From Vreelandella nigrificans (GTDB taxonomy: Bacteria; Pseudomonadota; Gammaproteobacteria; Pseudomonadales; Halomonadaceae), in the NCBI RefSeq assembly GCF_002374315.1, contig NZ_NWUX01000025.1, forward strand, positions 1 through 60,236: 60,236 bases of DNA. The letters are read 5' to 3'. Below the pieces are notes generated by a model that made no database searches, was not told where the DNA came from, and worked only from the letters and a program-made list of their open reading frames with translations. Below are positions 17,216 to 26,438 of this stretch, one piece after another. The first letter of the stretch is position 1. Each line of letters begins with the position of its first letter. The position numbers and the translations under genes were made by a program.

Positions 17216-18085
17216 TTATTGTTTGGCGAGGGTATAGACCGTCTGCCCGCGCAACTTAAACGCATCGCTGATATAGGAGAAGTTCTCAGAGTGTCCCGCA
17301 AATAGCAGACCATCAGGCTTCATGAGGGGCGCAAACCGTTTGAGAATTTTTGCCTGAGTATCTTTATCGAAATAAATCATTATATTGCGGCAAAAAATGG
17401 CATCAAATGATCCCTTAATCGGCCACTGAGGGGCCAACAAGTTAAGCGGCAAAAACTCCACCAGTGCAGATACTTCAGGGCGTATGCGTGCCAAGCCAAT
17501 GTGATTACCGGTGCCTTTCTGGAAGAATCGCTTTACCCGAGTATCATCCAGTTTGCGCACTTGTTCCTGGGGATAAATTCCCAGGCGCGCTTTGCTCAAT
17601 GCGTCGGTATCAATATCCGTGGCAATGATTTTGGCTTGTGCGGCTTTAGGCCCCAACGTTTCCAGCAATGTCATGGCTAGCGAATAGGGCTCCTCTCCAG
17701 TAGATGCAGCAGAGCACCAAATAGTCACCGGCTCCTGCTTATGCTTGATATGCTCAGCCAACAGCGGAAAGTGGTGGGCCTCACGAAAAAACGCCGTTAG
17801 GTTCGTCGTGAGCGCGTTAGTAAATGCCTCCCACTCTTTAGCATCAGGTTGCCGCTCTAAACGCGAAAGGTAATCAGTAAAACGTGTTATACCGTGGTGG
17901 CGCAGCCGCTTTGCCAAACGGCTGTAGACCATTTCACGCTTATGCTCAGCCAGCACGATCCCCGCACGTTGGTAGATCAACTCTCTGATACGTGAAAAAT
18001 CGGCATCCGTCAGCAGTAAATCACGTTCGATTTGACCGTTAGACGTCCACTGACCGGCATCAATTCCTCGCTCGCGTACGCTCAA
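17216..18085 (-). CDS. cheR: Chemotaxis methyltransferase CheR
   Basis: S-adenosylmethionine-dependent methyltransferase for receptor glutamates, 289 aa. The N-terminal helical domain contains LAEHKREMVYSRLAKRLR; the SAM-binding region is WCSAASTGEEPYSLAM; IFCRNIMIYFD is the conserved CheR core. TTG at 18085 is chosen because GGGGAG lies four bases upstream and it overlaps the preceding MCP stop as TTGA; a GTG twelve bases further upstream is possible. Confidence 0.96.
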   Translation of the reverse strand: MSVRERGIDAGQWTSNGQIERDLLLTDADFSRIRELIYQRAGIVLAEHKREMVYSRLAKRLRHHGITRFTDYLSRLERQPDAKEWEAFTNALTTNLTAFFREAHHFPLLAEHIKHKQEPVTIWCSAASTGEEPYSLAMTLLETLGPKAAQAKIIATDIDTDALSKARLGIYPQEQVRKLDDTRVKRFFQKGTGNHIGLARIRPEVSALVEFLPLNLLAPQWPIKGSFDAIFCRNIMIYFDKDTQAKILKRFAPLMKPDGLLFAGHSENFSYISDAFKLRGQTVYTLAKQ

Positions 18086-20268
18086 AACTCTCCCCACTCC
18101 TCTACAGAAGCCGTTTGCCGAGTCACTGGCGGCAGCGGCGATGTACTACCAGTTTTCGTACTATCAGCCTTCGTACTACCGGTCTTCGCGGCGAGTTTAG
18201 GTGCAATAGGCGCTCCAATGGCGGCAGCTAAGGGTTGCGACTGTCCTTGGTTAAGCCGAAACGCCTCAACCGATAATGCCAGTAAGCCTGCCTGGTGCTC
18301 TAACGCGGCGGCTGCACGCGCAGTTTCCTGTACGCGCACCGCATTTTGCTGTGTTGCTTGGTCCATCTCTGCAACAGCCTGATTAACTTCTGCAATTCCA
18401 CTGCTTTGCTCTTCCGAGGCAGAGGAAATCTCGTACATAATCTGTGTCACACTGCGCGCCGCTTCAGCAACGTCACTGATGGCTGCTTCCGCTTTTTCGA
18501 CTAACCCGGCACCAGCGCTAATTTCTTGGTTGGAACCATCAATCAATGCCCGGATCTCCTGGGCAGCGCCAGCACTGCGGCCGGCAAGATTGCGCACTTC
18601 TTCCGCCACTACCGCAAACCCTCGGCCATGCTCCCCCGCCCTTGCCGCCTCCACCGAAGCGTTAAGCGCCAAGATATTGGTTTGAAACGCAATGGAGTCA
18701 ATAACATTAATAATGGCGGTCATTTCCCGCGAGCTTTGGGTAATACGCTGCATGTTATCGACCAACTGTGTCATCAGCGCGCCCGTTTGGGTTACGCGTG
18801 TAGCATTGTTATCGGCCAATCTGCGGGCTTCTTGAGCGTTATCGCTATTTTGACGCACGGTAGTGGTCATTTCTTCCATGCTGGCAGCTGTTTGCTGCAA
18901 CGAAGCCGCCTGTTGTTCGGTACGAGATGACAGCTCTTCGTTACCACTGGCGATGCCTTGCGCCGCCGGTGACACCACCTCAATCCCACTTTTTACTTCA
19001 CCAATAATGCTGCTCAAACTTTTACGCATGGTGTTTAGTGAGTCTATGAGCGAGCCAATTTCATCGCGACGCCGCGCCGGCACGGGGGCAGCCAAGTTGC
19101 CGCCTGCTATTTGCAGCGTAAAACGTGAGGCACTTTTTAACGGCCTAACAATCGAACGTAGCGTAAGCACGCCTATCAGTATGAGCATCATTAACCCAAC
19201 GCCCAACACGCCCGCTTGGGCGGTTAACATCACTGCCTGCCCCTGTTCTGCCTCTACCGCCATGGCTTCTGCAGTAGCTTGTTTTTGCGCTATCAGCTGG
19301 TTGACCATGCCCGATAACTCTCGCCCATCGGTATTCATCACACGGATCACCGCATCCAAGCCGGTAAAGGCCTGATATGTTTCTTCCGCCTGCAGCACGC
19401 TCGCTGCTTGGCGCATGCCATTGGTTAAAAATGCCTGGAGCTGTTGGTCAAACGTATTCGCAAGCTCACTTACGTTAACATCCCGCTGGTAATACTCCTG
19501 CCAGACAGCAGCAACCTCTGCAGCGCGCTCAGCCACAGCTTCACCAGTCTCAAAACGCTGACTGATAAGCTCCATTCTTTCCGGCTCAATCATCGACTGC
19601 CGCGTATGGGCAATGGTCTGATCGATGTGCTGCAGGCGTATAACGTCACGCAAGCCATCGTTATTGAGCCGTTCTAAGCGCTCTCCGGCTGCGTTTAACC
19701 CATAAAGCCCAAGCCCACCACTCAGTAACAGCAGAGTGCCCGCCACGACGATCATACCCACCAACTTAGCGCGTATAGTGTCTAGTCGAGCCTTCTTAAG
19801 GCGCTGGATCAGCCCTTTCTGGCGAATACGGCCTTTATCTAAGTAGATGCGCTTATGGCGCCCTTCTCGGATATCCGTGTATACCCGCTCAGCTTGAGCA
19901 ATTGCCTCGCGAGAGGCCTGTACCCTGACCGATGCATATCCAACCACCTGATCGTTTTCCACAACCGGTGTCACGCTAGCGTCCACCCAGTAGTGATCAC
20001 CGTTTTTACAGCGGTTTTTTACCAGTCCTCGCCACGTTTCACCGGTCTGAACGGTTTGCCATAAATTTGCAAACGCTGCCGGCGGCATATCAGGGTGACG
20101 GATCATGTTGTGCGGTGCGCCAATCAGTTCGTCATGACGGAAACCGCTAATCTGGATAAAGGCTGGATTGGCATACGTAATTCGACCTTTAAGATCGGTA
20201 CGCGAGACAAGAAAATCATCCCCTTTTAACTCAACTTCACGCTGGGAGACTGGCTGGTTGTTACGCAT
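18082..20268 (-). CDS. Aer-like PAS-containing chemoreceptor with added sensor region
   Basis: Chemoreceptor of 728 aa starting with a cytoplasmic PAS domain (LVSRTDLKGRITYANPAF, IRHPDMPPAAFANLW, KNGDHYWVDASVTPV), as in the redox receptor Aer, which binds FAD. TM1 lies near residue 170 (MIVVAGTLLLLSGGLGLY), then comes a helical stretch of about 160 residues, TM2 (LGVGLMMLILIGVLTL), HAMP and the MCP signalling domain (ILALNASVEAARAGEHGRGF). Aer has about 506 residues and no such large region between its membrane segments, so this may sense two inputs. It ends in EEWGEF, a tether-like tail. FAD binding is inferred. Confidence 0.88.
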   Translation of the reverse strand: MRNNQPVSQREVELKGDDFLVSRTDLKGRITYANPAFIQISGFRHDELIGAPHNMIRHPDMPPAAFANLWQTVQTGETWRGLVKNRCKNGDHYWVDASVTPVVENDQVVGYASVRVQASREAIAQAERVYTDIREGRHKRIYLDKGRIRQKGLIQRLKKARLDTIRAKLVGMIVVAGTLLLLSGGLGLYGLNAAGERLERLNNDGLRDVIRLQHIDQTIAHTRQSMIEPERMELISQRFETGEAVAERAAEVAAVWQEYYQRDVNVSELANTFDQQLQAFLTNGMRQAASVLQAEETYQAFTGLDAVIRVMNTDGRELSGMVNQLIAQKQATAEAMAVEAEQGQAVMLTAQAGVLGVGLMMLILIGVLTLRSIVRPLKSASRFTLQIAGGNLAAPVPARRRDEIGSLIDSLNTMRKSLSSIIGEVKSGIEVVSPAAQGIASGNEELSSRTEQQAASLQQTAASMEEMTTTVRQNSDNAQEARRLADNNATRVTQTGALMTQLVDNMQRITQSSREMTAIINVIDSIAFQTNILALNASVEAARAGEHGRGFAVVAEEVRNLAGRSAGAAQEIRALIDGSNQEISAGAGLVEKAEAAISDVAEAARSVTQIMYEISSASEEQSSGIAEVNQAVAEMDQATQQNAVRVQETARAAAALEHQAGLLALSVEAFRLNQGQSQPLAAAIGAPIAPKLAAKTGSTKADSTKTGSTSPLPPVTRQTASVEEWGEF

Positions 20269-20314
20269 TCGAGGTGCCTTGTTGTTAGGAGTGGGGCATT
20301 TTTATTAGACAAAA

Positions 20315-20364
20315 TGGGCGACAAAACCTAGTGGGCGATGAAACCTAGTGGGTGATGAAACTAG
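20315..20364. repeat. Three tandem 16-17 bp repeats after an MCP gene
   Basis: Units TGGGCGACAAAACCTAG, TGGGCGATGAAACCTAG and TGGGTGATGAAACTAG follow one another directly downstream (minus strand) of the MCP stop at 20365. No hairpin or T-run; function unknown, most likely slippage-generated spacer sequence. Confidence 0.75.
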
Positions 20365-21660
20365 TTAGAAAGCTTCCCACTCGTCTACCACTGCTTTAGA
20401 GGCGCCCCCTCTAGATGGGGTCAATGCAGTACTTGGCAGAATAGCGCTAGTGGCTATCGGCACCCCGCTCGCACCTGCCACTCGGAAGCGCTCGACCGCT
20501 TCACGCAGGCGCGCGGCCTCCCCCTCCAGCTCATTGGCATTGCGTGCAGCCTGCTGTACTAGCTGAGCATTTTGCTGAACCACCTGATCCATTTGGGCAA
20601 CCGCTTGATTAACCTGACCGATTCCATTGCTCTGCTCTTCTGAGGCGGCAGCGATTTCATCCATAATATCGCTGACACGCTGTACAGCGGCCACGAGGTC
20701 TTGCATGGTTTGCCCGGCATGGTTGACACGCTGCGTGCCAGCGTCGACTTTGCCTAGTGAGGTATCGATGAGCGTGCGAATTTCTTTTGCCGCATTAGCA
20801 CTGCGGCTGGCCAGGCTGCGAACTTCCTGGGCAACGACAGCAAACCCTTTGCCATGCTCTCCGGCACGAGCGGCCTCAACGGAAGCATTTAGTGCTAGGA
20901 TATTGGTTTGGAAAGCAAGGTTATCGATGACCGTAATGATGTCGGCCACTTGGTGGGAGCTGGCACTTATCTCCTGCATAGTTTCAACAATGTTGCCCAC
21001 CTCTTCACCGCTTCGCCGAGCGGTTAAGGTTGCGTCACCCGCCAGTTGGCTTGCTTGGCGCGCATTATCTGCATTATGGCCTACGGTGGAGGCTAACTGC
21101 TCCATACTGGAAGCGGTCTCTTCCAGAGAAGAGGCTTGCTGCTCGGTACGTGAAGAGAGGTCATTGTTGCCACTGGCAATCTGATGGGCACGCTCAAAAA
21201 TAGATGCTCCACTCTGGCGGACAACACCCACGGTCTCTGATAGCGAGCCCTGCATGTGGGCCATAGCACTATACAGCCTGCCAATCTCATTATTGCCCGG
21301 CGCGATAATATGCTGGCTCAAATCACCTTGCGCCATACGTTCAAAGTAACCGACCAATCTGTCCAAAGGGCGTAGTACATTGGCAGTGACTCCCCAAATC
21401 ACCACCGCAACAGTAAGAGCGGTTATACCAACCACACCTATTAAAACCCAGCGGACATAAGCGGCGAACTCCGTAAAGGCCGCCTGCTGCAACTGCAAGT
21501 CATTCGTCGCTTGAACAATGGCAGCACCATGGTGGAGCGCGTATAGACCCACACCACACGCCAGGACAACCAGGAGTGAGAATGTAGCCAGCACCAGCCC
21601 CCAACTTAAACGAACGGTCATATTGCCCATCATTTGACGCACTAGCTGTGTCACACGCAT
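20365..21660 (-). CDS. Methyl-accepting chemotaxis protein with almost no periplasmic domain
   Basis: Receptor of 431 aa from the chosen ATG. Two membrane helices (WGLVLATFSLLVVLACGVGLY and VLIGVVGITALTVAVVIWGV) are separated by only about 27 residues, so there is no room for a normal ligand-binding domain. HAMP, methylation helices (SSRTEQQASSLEETASSMEQ) and the signalling tip (ALNASVEAARAGEHGKGF) are complete, and the tail is DEWEAF. The start is uncertain: TTG at 21687 with GGAA upstream is an alternative; both put TM1 close to the N-terminus. It lies between cheW and the Aer-like receptor in the che operon. Confidence 0.9.
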   Translation of the reverse strand: MRVTQLVRQMMGNMTVRLSWGLVLATFSLLVVLACGVGLYALHHGAAIVQATNDLQLQQAAFTEFAAYVRWVLIGVVGITALTVAVVIWGVTANVLRPLDRLVGYFERMAQGDLSQHIIAPGNNEIGRLYSAMAHMQGSLSETVGVVRQSGASIFERAHQIASGNNDLSSRTEQQASSLEETASSMEQLASTVGHNADNARQASQLAGDATLTARRSGEEVGNIVETMQEISASSHQVADIITVIDNLAFQTNILALNASVEAARAGEHGKGFAVVAQEVRSLASRSANAAKEIRTLIDTSLGKVDAGTQRVNHAGQTMQDLVAAVQRVSDIMDEIAAASEEQSNGIGQVNQAVAQMDQVVQQNAQLVQQAARNANELEGEAARLREAVERFRVAGASGVPIATSAILPSTALTPSRGGASKAVVDEWEAF

Positions 21661-21728
21661 TACTCCAAGCACAACCCTGTTAACCAATGCGTTCCATCGC
21701 CCGAAAAGAGGAGGCTGTTTAGCTCAAA

Positions 21729-21751
21729 CCAGGCACCCTCCTTGTGCCTGG
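21729..21751 (-). terminator. Hairpin downstream of cheW
   Basis: Perfect 8-bp stem CCAGGCAC / GTGCCTGG with a 7-base loop, 12 bases past the cheW stop. The following minus-strand sequence TTTGAGC has only three T, so it is at best a weak terminator or attenuator reducing transcription into the downstream MCP genes. Confidence 0.5.
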
Positions 21752-21762
21752 CTGTCAGTCAT

Positions 21763-22263
21763 TTAACTGTTGCTAGTGCTATCCACTAACGCCATTTCTT
21801 CGCTGGTCAGCAGCTTGTCAATATCCACTAGCACCAACATACGGTCATCAAGGCTGCCAAGTCCGCTCAAAAAGTCAGAGGAAAGCGTCACACCAAACTC
21901 TGGCGCTGGCTTTATTTGCTCTGGAGTCAACGTCATGACATCGGATACACCGTCAACTACGATACCAACCACACGATCAGCAACATTGACGACGATCACG
22001 ACGGTTTGACCACCGTACTCCACATTTTCCAAGTGAAATTTAATACGCAGGTCAACAATCGGTACAATCACACCGCGCAGATTGGTCACGCCTTTAATGA
22101 AGTCTGGGGCATTAGCAATACGTGTTACATTTTCATAGCCACGTATTTCCTGCACTTTCAAGATATCGATGGCGTACTCTTCTTCCCCTAGCGAGAACAC
22201 TAGAAATTCACGATTTTCTGCTTCTGCAGCGGCTAGCACCGCCTTGTTAGCTGCTTGGCTCAT
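21763..22263 (-). CDS. cheW: Chemotaxis coupling protein CheW
   Basis: Couples receptors to CheA in the signalling array; cytoplasmic, 166 aa. The SH3-like CheW fold is shown by LVFSLGEEEYAIDILKVQEIRGY, then ANAPDFIKGVTNLRGVIVPI and VVDGVSDVMTLTPEQIKP. The start overlaps the cheA stop (ATGA), which would keep CheA and CheW in balance. Confidence 0.97.
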   Translation of the reverse strand: MSQAANKAVLAAAEAENREFLVFSLGEEEYAIDILKVQEIRGYENVTRIANAPDFIKGVTNLRGVIVPIVDLRIKFHLENVEYGGQTVVIVVNVADRVVGIVVDGVSDVMTLTPEQIKPAPEFGVTLSSDFLSGLGSLDDRMLVLVDIDKLLTSEEMALVDSTSNS

Positions 22264-24392
22264 GACGGCTCAGCCTCCTTATAGTGAGCGAGATGTGGAT
22301 TCTTAACTATCTTGCCTGCTTCTTTTTTGGCACGGCTTAAGCGATGCAACCCCGTGATATCCAAAATCAATGCAACGCTTCCATCCCCTAGGATAGTGGC
22401 GGCGGAAACGCCCGGTACTTTGCGGTAGTTATCTTCGAGGTTTTTAACAACAACCTGCTGTTGGCCTATCAACTCATCGACCAGCATGGCATAACGACGC
22501 CCTTCACCTTGTACGATGACGGCAATGCTTTTGGTTGGGTCGGTAATCGCATTTTTGACGTCTAGCACTTCATGAATAGCAATAACCGGCAAGTACTCAT
22601 CGCGCACTTTGATGACCACATCATCTCCCGCCATAGCGTACATATCGCCTTTAGCGGGCTGGAGGGACTCCAGCACGGTGGAAAGCGGCAAGATAAACGT
22701 CTCGCCACCTACTTTGATTGACATTCCATCAAGAATCGCGAGGGTGAGCGGCAGGACAATACGCGTATTGGTACCTTCGCCCTTGGTAGACTGTATTTCG
22801 ACTCGTCCCCCCATCCCTTGAATATTGCGCTTCACCACATCCATGCCAACACCGCGCCCTGATACATCAGTGACCTCTTTTGCGGTCGAGAACCCAGGGG
22901 CAAAAATCAGCTGGAAAACGTCTTCATCGCTCATTGCGTCAGAGACATTGAGACCATTTTCACGGGCTTTTTCCAAAAGACGCTCGCGGTCGATGCCTCC
23001 ACCGTCATCGCGTACTTCAATGAGTATATTGCCACCCTGGTGGCGTGCTGAAAGCACTAACTTGCCTACACGAGGCTTGCCTAGCGCTTCTCGCTCGTCG
23101 GGCATTTCGATGCCGTGATCCAAGCTGTTACGCACGAGGTGTGTTAGTGGATCAGTAATCCGCTCAACCAAACTTTTATCCAGCTCGGTCGACTTACCTT
23201 CGGTAATTAGCTCTATCTCTTTACCTAACTTGCCCGCAGTATCACGTACCACGCGGGGAAAGCGGCTGAAGACAAACTCCATTGGAATCATACGGATCGA
23301 CATCACCGCTTCCTGGAGGTCCCGCGCGTTGCGCTGCAGCAGACTCATACCGTTTTGTAGCGAGCTATTACTCACCGACTGGTCATCAAGATCGCTAACC
23401 GTTTGATCCAACATCGACTGGGTGATAATCAGCTCACCGACCAAGTTGATAATTTGGTCAACTTTGTCAACCGAAACACGAATTGAGGAGGACTCACTCG
23501 CTGCTTTTTTGGGAGTTGCTTTAGTGGGCTTCTCTTGACCTTTTGCAGGGCCACGATTATCACTTTGCGGGATTGCAGCAGAGGTGCCATCCGTCACACC
23601 AACGGCTGCTTCTGCCGCGGGCATTGGCACTGCCGCTTGAGTAACAACAGGCACGTCCGGAGCAACTTTTTCTGTCTCTGTCGCACCAGTTGGCTCTGCC
23701 GTATCGGCCGCGACTGTGCTTATAGCAATTTGCTCTGGTTCAATCACAAAGCACATCACTGCTTCTATATCGTCGGCACTGACATTTCCTTTGAGGATGA
23801 CTTCGTAACGCTTCTCGTCCCCTGAGTGCGACTGAATATCACCCAGCTGCTCAAGCTCTTCGACCAGTAACGTTCGATCTTTATCGTTTACATTGAGTAA
23901 GGCGACTAATAGATGCGTGCCATCTTTCGCAGGTGCCTCACTTTTACTGGGCTCTGCTTGGGGCTGCAGCACTGCTGGCACGGCAGGGGCGTCGAGAGTT
24001 TGTCCGATCTCTTCTAACGCTATTTGCTGTAGAACATGGCAGATTCGCGCGTACGCTTCCTGGTTGGGTTCTTCCTCGTTGCGGTAGGCATCGAGTTGCT
24101 CACGCATGATGTCTTTAGCCTCTAAAAAGGTATCAACCAGGTCAGACCGTAGGGTTAGTTCACCTTTACGCGCATGATCCAGCAGATTTTCGAAAATATG
24201 CGTGGTTTTTTGCAGCACGCTAAAACCGAACGTGCCTGCACCGCCTTTTATAGAGTGGGCCGCACGGAAAATAGCGTTTAGCTGCTCGCTATCCGGATCA
24301 TCGACATCCAGTTCCAATAAGTGCTGCTCCATATCCGCCAGCAGCTCTTCCGCTTCTTCAAAAAAGGTGTCAAAAAAATCCGTTATATCCAT
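22260..24392 (-). CDS. cheA: Chemotaxis histidine kinase CheA
   Basis: Central kinase of the che pathway, 710 aa. P1 carries the phosphorylated His in AAHSIKGGAGTFGF (His46 from the chosen start). A P2 region for CheY/CheB docking and an Ala/Pro/Lys-rich linker follow. The P3 dimerisation helices, the P4 ATPase (HLVRNSLDHGIE as N box, EVRDDGGGIDRE, GRGVGMDVV) and the CheW-like P5 (MLVDELIGQQQVVVKNL) complete it. ATG at 24392 has GGAG six bases upstream; a GTG four codons earlier is less likely. It follows motB by about 40 bases, the classical motA-motB-cheA-cheW order. Confidence 0.97.
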   Translation of the reverse strand: MDITDFFDTFFEEAEELLADMEQHLLELDVDDPDSEQLNAIFRAAHSIKGGAGTFGFSVLQKTTHIFENLLDHARKGELTLRSDLVDTFLEAKDIMREQLDAYRNEEEPNQEAYARICHVLQQIALEEIGQTLDAPAVPAVLQPQAEPSKSEAPAKDGTHLLVALLNVNDKDRTLLVEELEQLGDIQSHSGDEKRYEVILKGNVSADDIEAVMCFVIEPEQIAISTVAADTAEPTGATETEKVAPDVPVVTQAAVPMPAAEAAVGVTDGTSAAIPQSDNRGPAKGQEKPTKATPKKAASESSSIRVSVDKVDQIINLVGELIITQSMLDQTVSDLDDQSVSNSSLQNGMSLLQRNARDLQEAVMSIRMIPMEFVFSRFPRVVRDTAGKLGKEIELITEGKSTELDKSLVERITDPLTHLVRNSLDHGIEMPDEREALGKPRVGKLVLSARHQGGNILIEVRDDGGGIDRERLLEKARENGLNVSDAMSDEDVFQLIFAPGFSTAKEVTDVSGRGVGMDVVKRNIQGMGGRVEIQSTKGEGTNTRIVLPLTLAILDGMSIKVGGETFILPLSTVLESLQPAKGDMYAMAGDDVVIKVRDEYLPVIAIHEVLDVKNAITDPTKSIAVIVQGEGRRYAMLVDELIGQQQVVVKNLEDNYRKVPGVSAATILGDGSVALILDITGLHRLSRAKKEAGKIVKNPHLAHYKEAEPS

Positions 24393-24435
24393 GCACCGCT
24401 CCACGTGAACGTCATATTTTTGTGACCAGCCTCGC

Positions 24436-25353
24436 TCATTCGGCTACGTCGGCCTGTGGCATGTCTGGTAGTAAAGCCTCTTCGGGCACTGCGGCTTCAG
24501 GTAATGGTACGTCGGCACCTAGAACACCTGGATCCCGAATTGTCTCGGCTATCTCGGGTAGCAGCACTAAAAGTTCAATGCGTCGATTCATAGGGTCTGT
24601 GGGAGCAGTGTCAGGCAGCAGCACACGATCAGCAAAGCCCGATACACGCAATAGTTGACCTGGATCAAGCCCGCCCACTACCAGCTCACGACGCGAGGCA
24701 TTCGCGCGATCACTGGATAGCTCCCAGTTGCTATAACCTCGATAGCCACCCGCATAGGGCACGCTGTCAGTATGGCCGCTGATGCTTAAGTCGTTGGGCA
24801 ACTCATTGAGTAGCGGCGCAATAGTACGCAGCAGATTACGCATATAGGGTGCCACCTGGTCGCTACCCAGTTGGAACATAGGCCGCTGTTCAGTATCAAG
24901 TAACTGAATGCGCAGCCCTTCACGGGTAAGGTCAAAGCGCATTTGATTACGTAGCTGGCGCAGCTCGGGGTCTAGTTCAATGGCCCTTTCTATACGCGCT
25001 TGTAAATCAGAAAAAAACCGCCGCTCTTGCAAGCTGGGACGCGACTGTGGGGATATATCTATCCTAGCGCGCTCACCATCACGATGGGCTGGGTCAGGAC
25101 CACCACCGGGAATCGCTCGCGTACTGCCGCCTCGATCCCCCGTCACCGCGGTTATCAGCGGCGTACTAAAGTACTCAGCAACACTGCGACGAGTTTCATC
25201 ACTGGAGACACTTAGAATCCACATCACCAGGAAGAGCGCCATTAGCGCCGTCATAAAATCTGCCAAGGCGATCTTCCATGCCCCCCCATGGTGGGCATGG
25301 ACCACTTTTTTACGCCGAATGACTATCGGGCGCTTGTCACCGCCCTTACTCAT
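24436..25353 (-). CDS. motB: Flagellar stator protein MotB
   Basis: Stator subunit of 305 aa that binds peptidoglycan. The single membrane helix holds the ion-carrying Asp in WKIALADFMTALMALFLVMW (Asp32), very close to the proton-driven E. coli MotB helix. The plug/linker region follows, then the OmpA-like domain (SISGHTDSVPYAGG, NWELSSDRANASRREL, NRRIELLV). The start overlaps motA (ATGA). Compare the shorter second B subunit at 4109-4780. Confidence 0.96.
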   Translation of the reverse strand: MSKGGDKRPIVIRRKKVVHAHHGGAWKIALADFMTALMALFLVMWILSVSSDETRRSVAEYFSTPLITAVTGDRGGSTRAIPGGGPDPAHRDGERARIDISPQSRPSLQERRFFSDLQARIERAIELDPELRQLRNQMRFDLTREGLRIQLLDTEQRPMFQLGSDQVAPYMRNLLRTIAPLLNELPNDLSISGHTDSVPYAGGYRGYSNWELSSDRANASRRELVVGGLDPGQLLRVSGFADRVLLPDTAPTDPMNRRIELLVLLPEIAETIRDPGVLGADVPLPEAAVPEEALLPDMPQADVAE

Positions 25354-26219
25354 GCATTACCGGCCTTTTTTGAGTCACGGACATACTCTTCTAGCTCTGA
25401 GAAGCTTGGCCGCTCAGCGGTGTGCAGCGCTTTACGACCAAACTCAACCGCTAACTGCGGTGCATAACCGTGCAGGCTCGCCAGCAGTGTGACGCGGATA
25501 CACTGCAGCATTTTTTCCGCTTCCTTGGCTTGCCGATCAGCATAGCTAGCGATTGGGCTGATAAAGCCGTAGCCCATCAAAATACCCAGGAAGGTACCCA
25601 CTAGCGCCATTGCAATCATTTGGCCCATTTGGTCGGGGCTGGCATCTGCATAGGTCAGAGCTTTAATCACCCCCATTACCGCGGCCACGATACCAAATGC
25701 GGGCATGGCGTCGCCTACTTTGGCAATAGCGTCAATGGGGATATGGGCTTCTTGCTCAAACACTTCGATTTCGTGCAGCATTAGCTCGTCGATTTCCATC
25801 GGCTCCATGCCACCGCTCACCATCAGACGTAAATAGTCAGTCAAGAAGTCCATGATATGGGGATCGGCGAGCACTGTAGGGTGCTCTTGAAACAGTGGGC
25901 TTTCCTGGGGGTTGTCAATATCACGCTCAATACCCAACATCCCTTCCCGGCGAATTTTCGAGAGCAATTTAAACTGGAGCGCCATTAACTCCATGTATAG
26001 GGCTTTATTATATTTTTTGGTCCGTTTAAGCCTAGGCAGTATTTTGAACGTGGCTTTAATTGCTTTACCGTTATTGGCGGCAATGAAGGCACCTACGCCT
26101 GCACCGCCAATAATTAGCAGCTCCAGGGGTTGATACAGGGGGCCTAAACTACCGCCTGCCAGCACATAGCCGCCAAACACACACAATATTACGACGACAT
26201 AACCTAGGAGAATCAGCAC
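25350..26219 (-). CDS. motA: Flagellar stator protein MotA
   Basis: Stator subunit of 289 aa with four membrane segments: two near the N-terminus (LGYVVVILCVFGGYVLAGG and LLIIGGAGVGAFIAANNG) and two after residue 170 (PAFGIVAAVMGVIKAL, VGTFLGILMGYGFISPI). The charged cytoplasmic loop that meets FliG lies between. The start is GTG at 26219, supported by AAGGA five bases upstream. I could not find a sigma-28 promoter in the 219-base gap before flhC. Confidence 0.96.
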   Translation of the reverse strand: MLILLGYVVVILCVFGGYVLAGGSLGPLYQPLELLIIGGAGVGAFIAANNGKAIKATFKILPRLKRTKKYNKALYMELMALQFKLLSKIRREGMLGIERDIDNPQESPLFQEHPTVLADPHIMDFLTDYLRLMVSGGMEPMEIDELMLHEIEVFEQEAHIPIDAIAKVGDAMPAFGIVAAVMGVIKALTYADASPDQMGQMIAMALVGTFLGILMGYGFISPIASYADRQAKEAEKMLQCIRVTLLASLHGYAPQLAVEFGRKALHTAERPSFSELEEYVRDSKKAGNA

Positions 26220-26438
26220 AAGCAGTGTCCTTGCGATAGCAGTTTTTGTATCAACGGAACATCATCCATTGCCTCATCATTATGAAGACACTGGAAGGCT
26301 CCATTCCAAGTGAAGCTTAGCCATATCATACTAAGGCGCAGGCAATGTTTAATGGAAAAGAACCACCGCCTTTTGACGCTATCTATGCGTTAAAAGCTGG
26401 TTTTATTAGTGTTGCGACTATCTACGAGTGGGGCGTGG

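Noticed and set aside
26220..26438. Sigma-28 promoter upstream of motA
   Set aside because: No pair of boxes with an 11-base spacer could be found on the minus strand.
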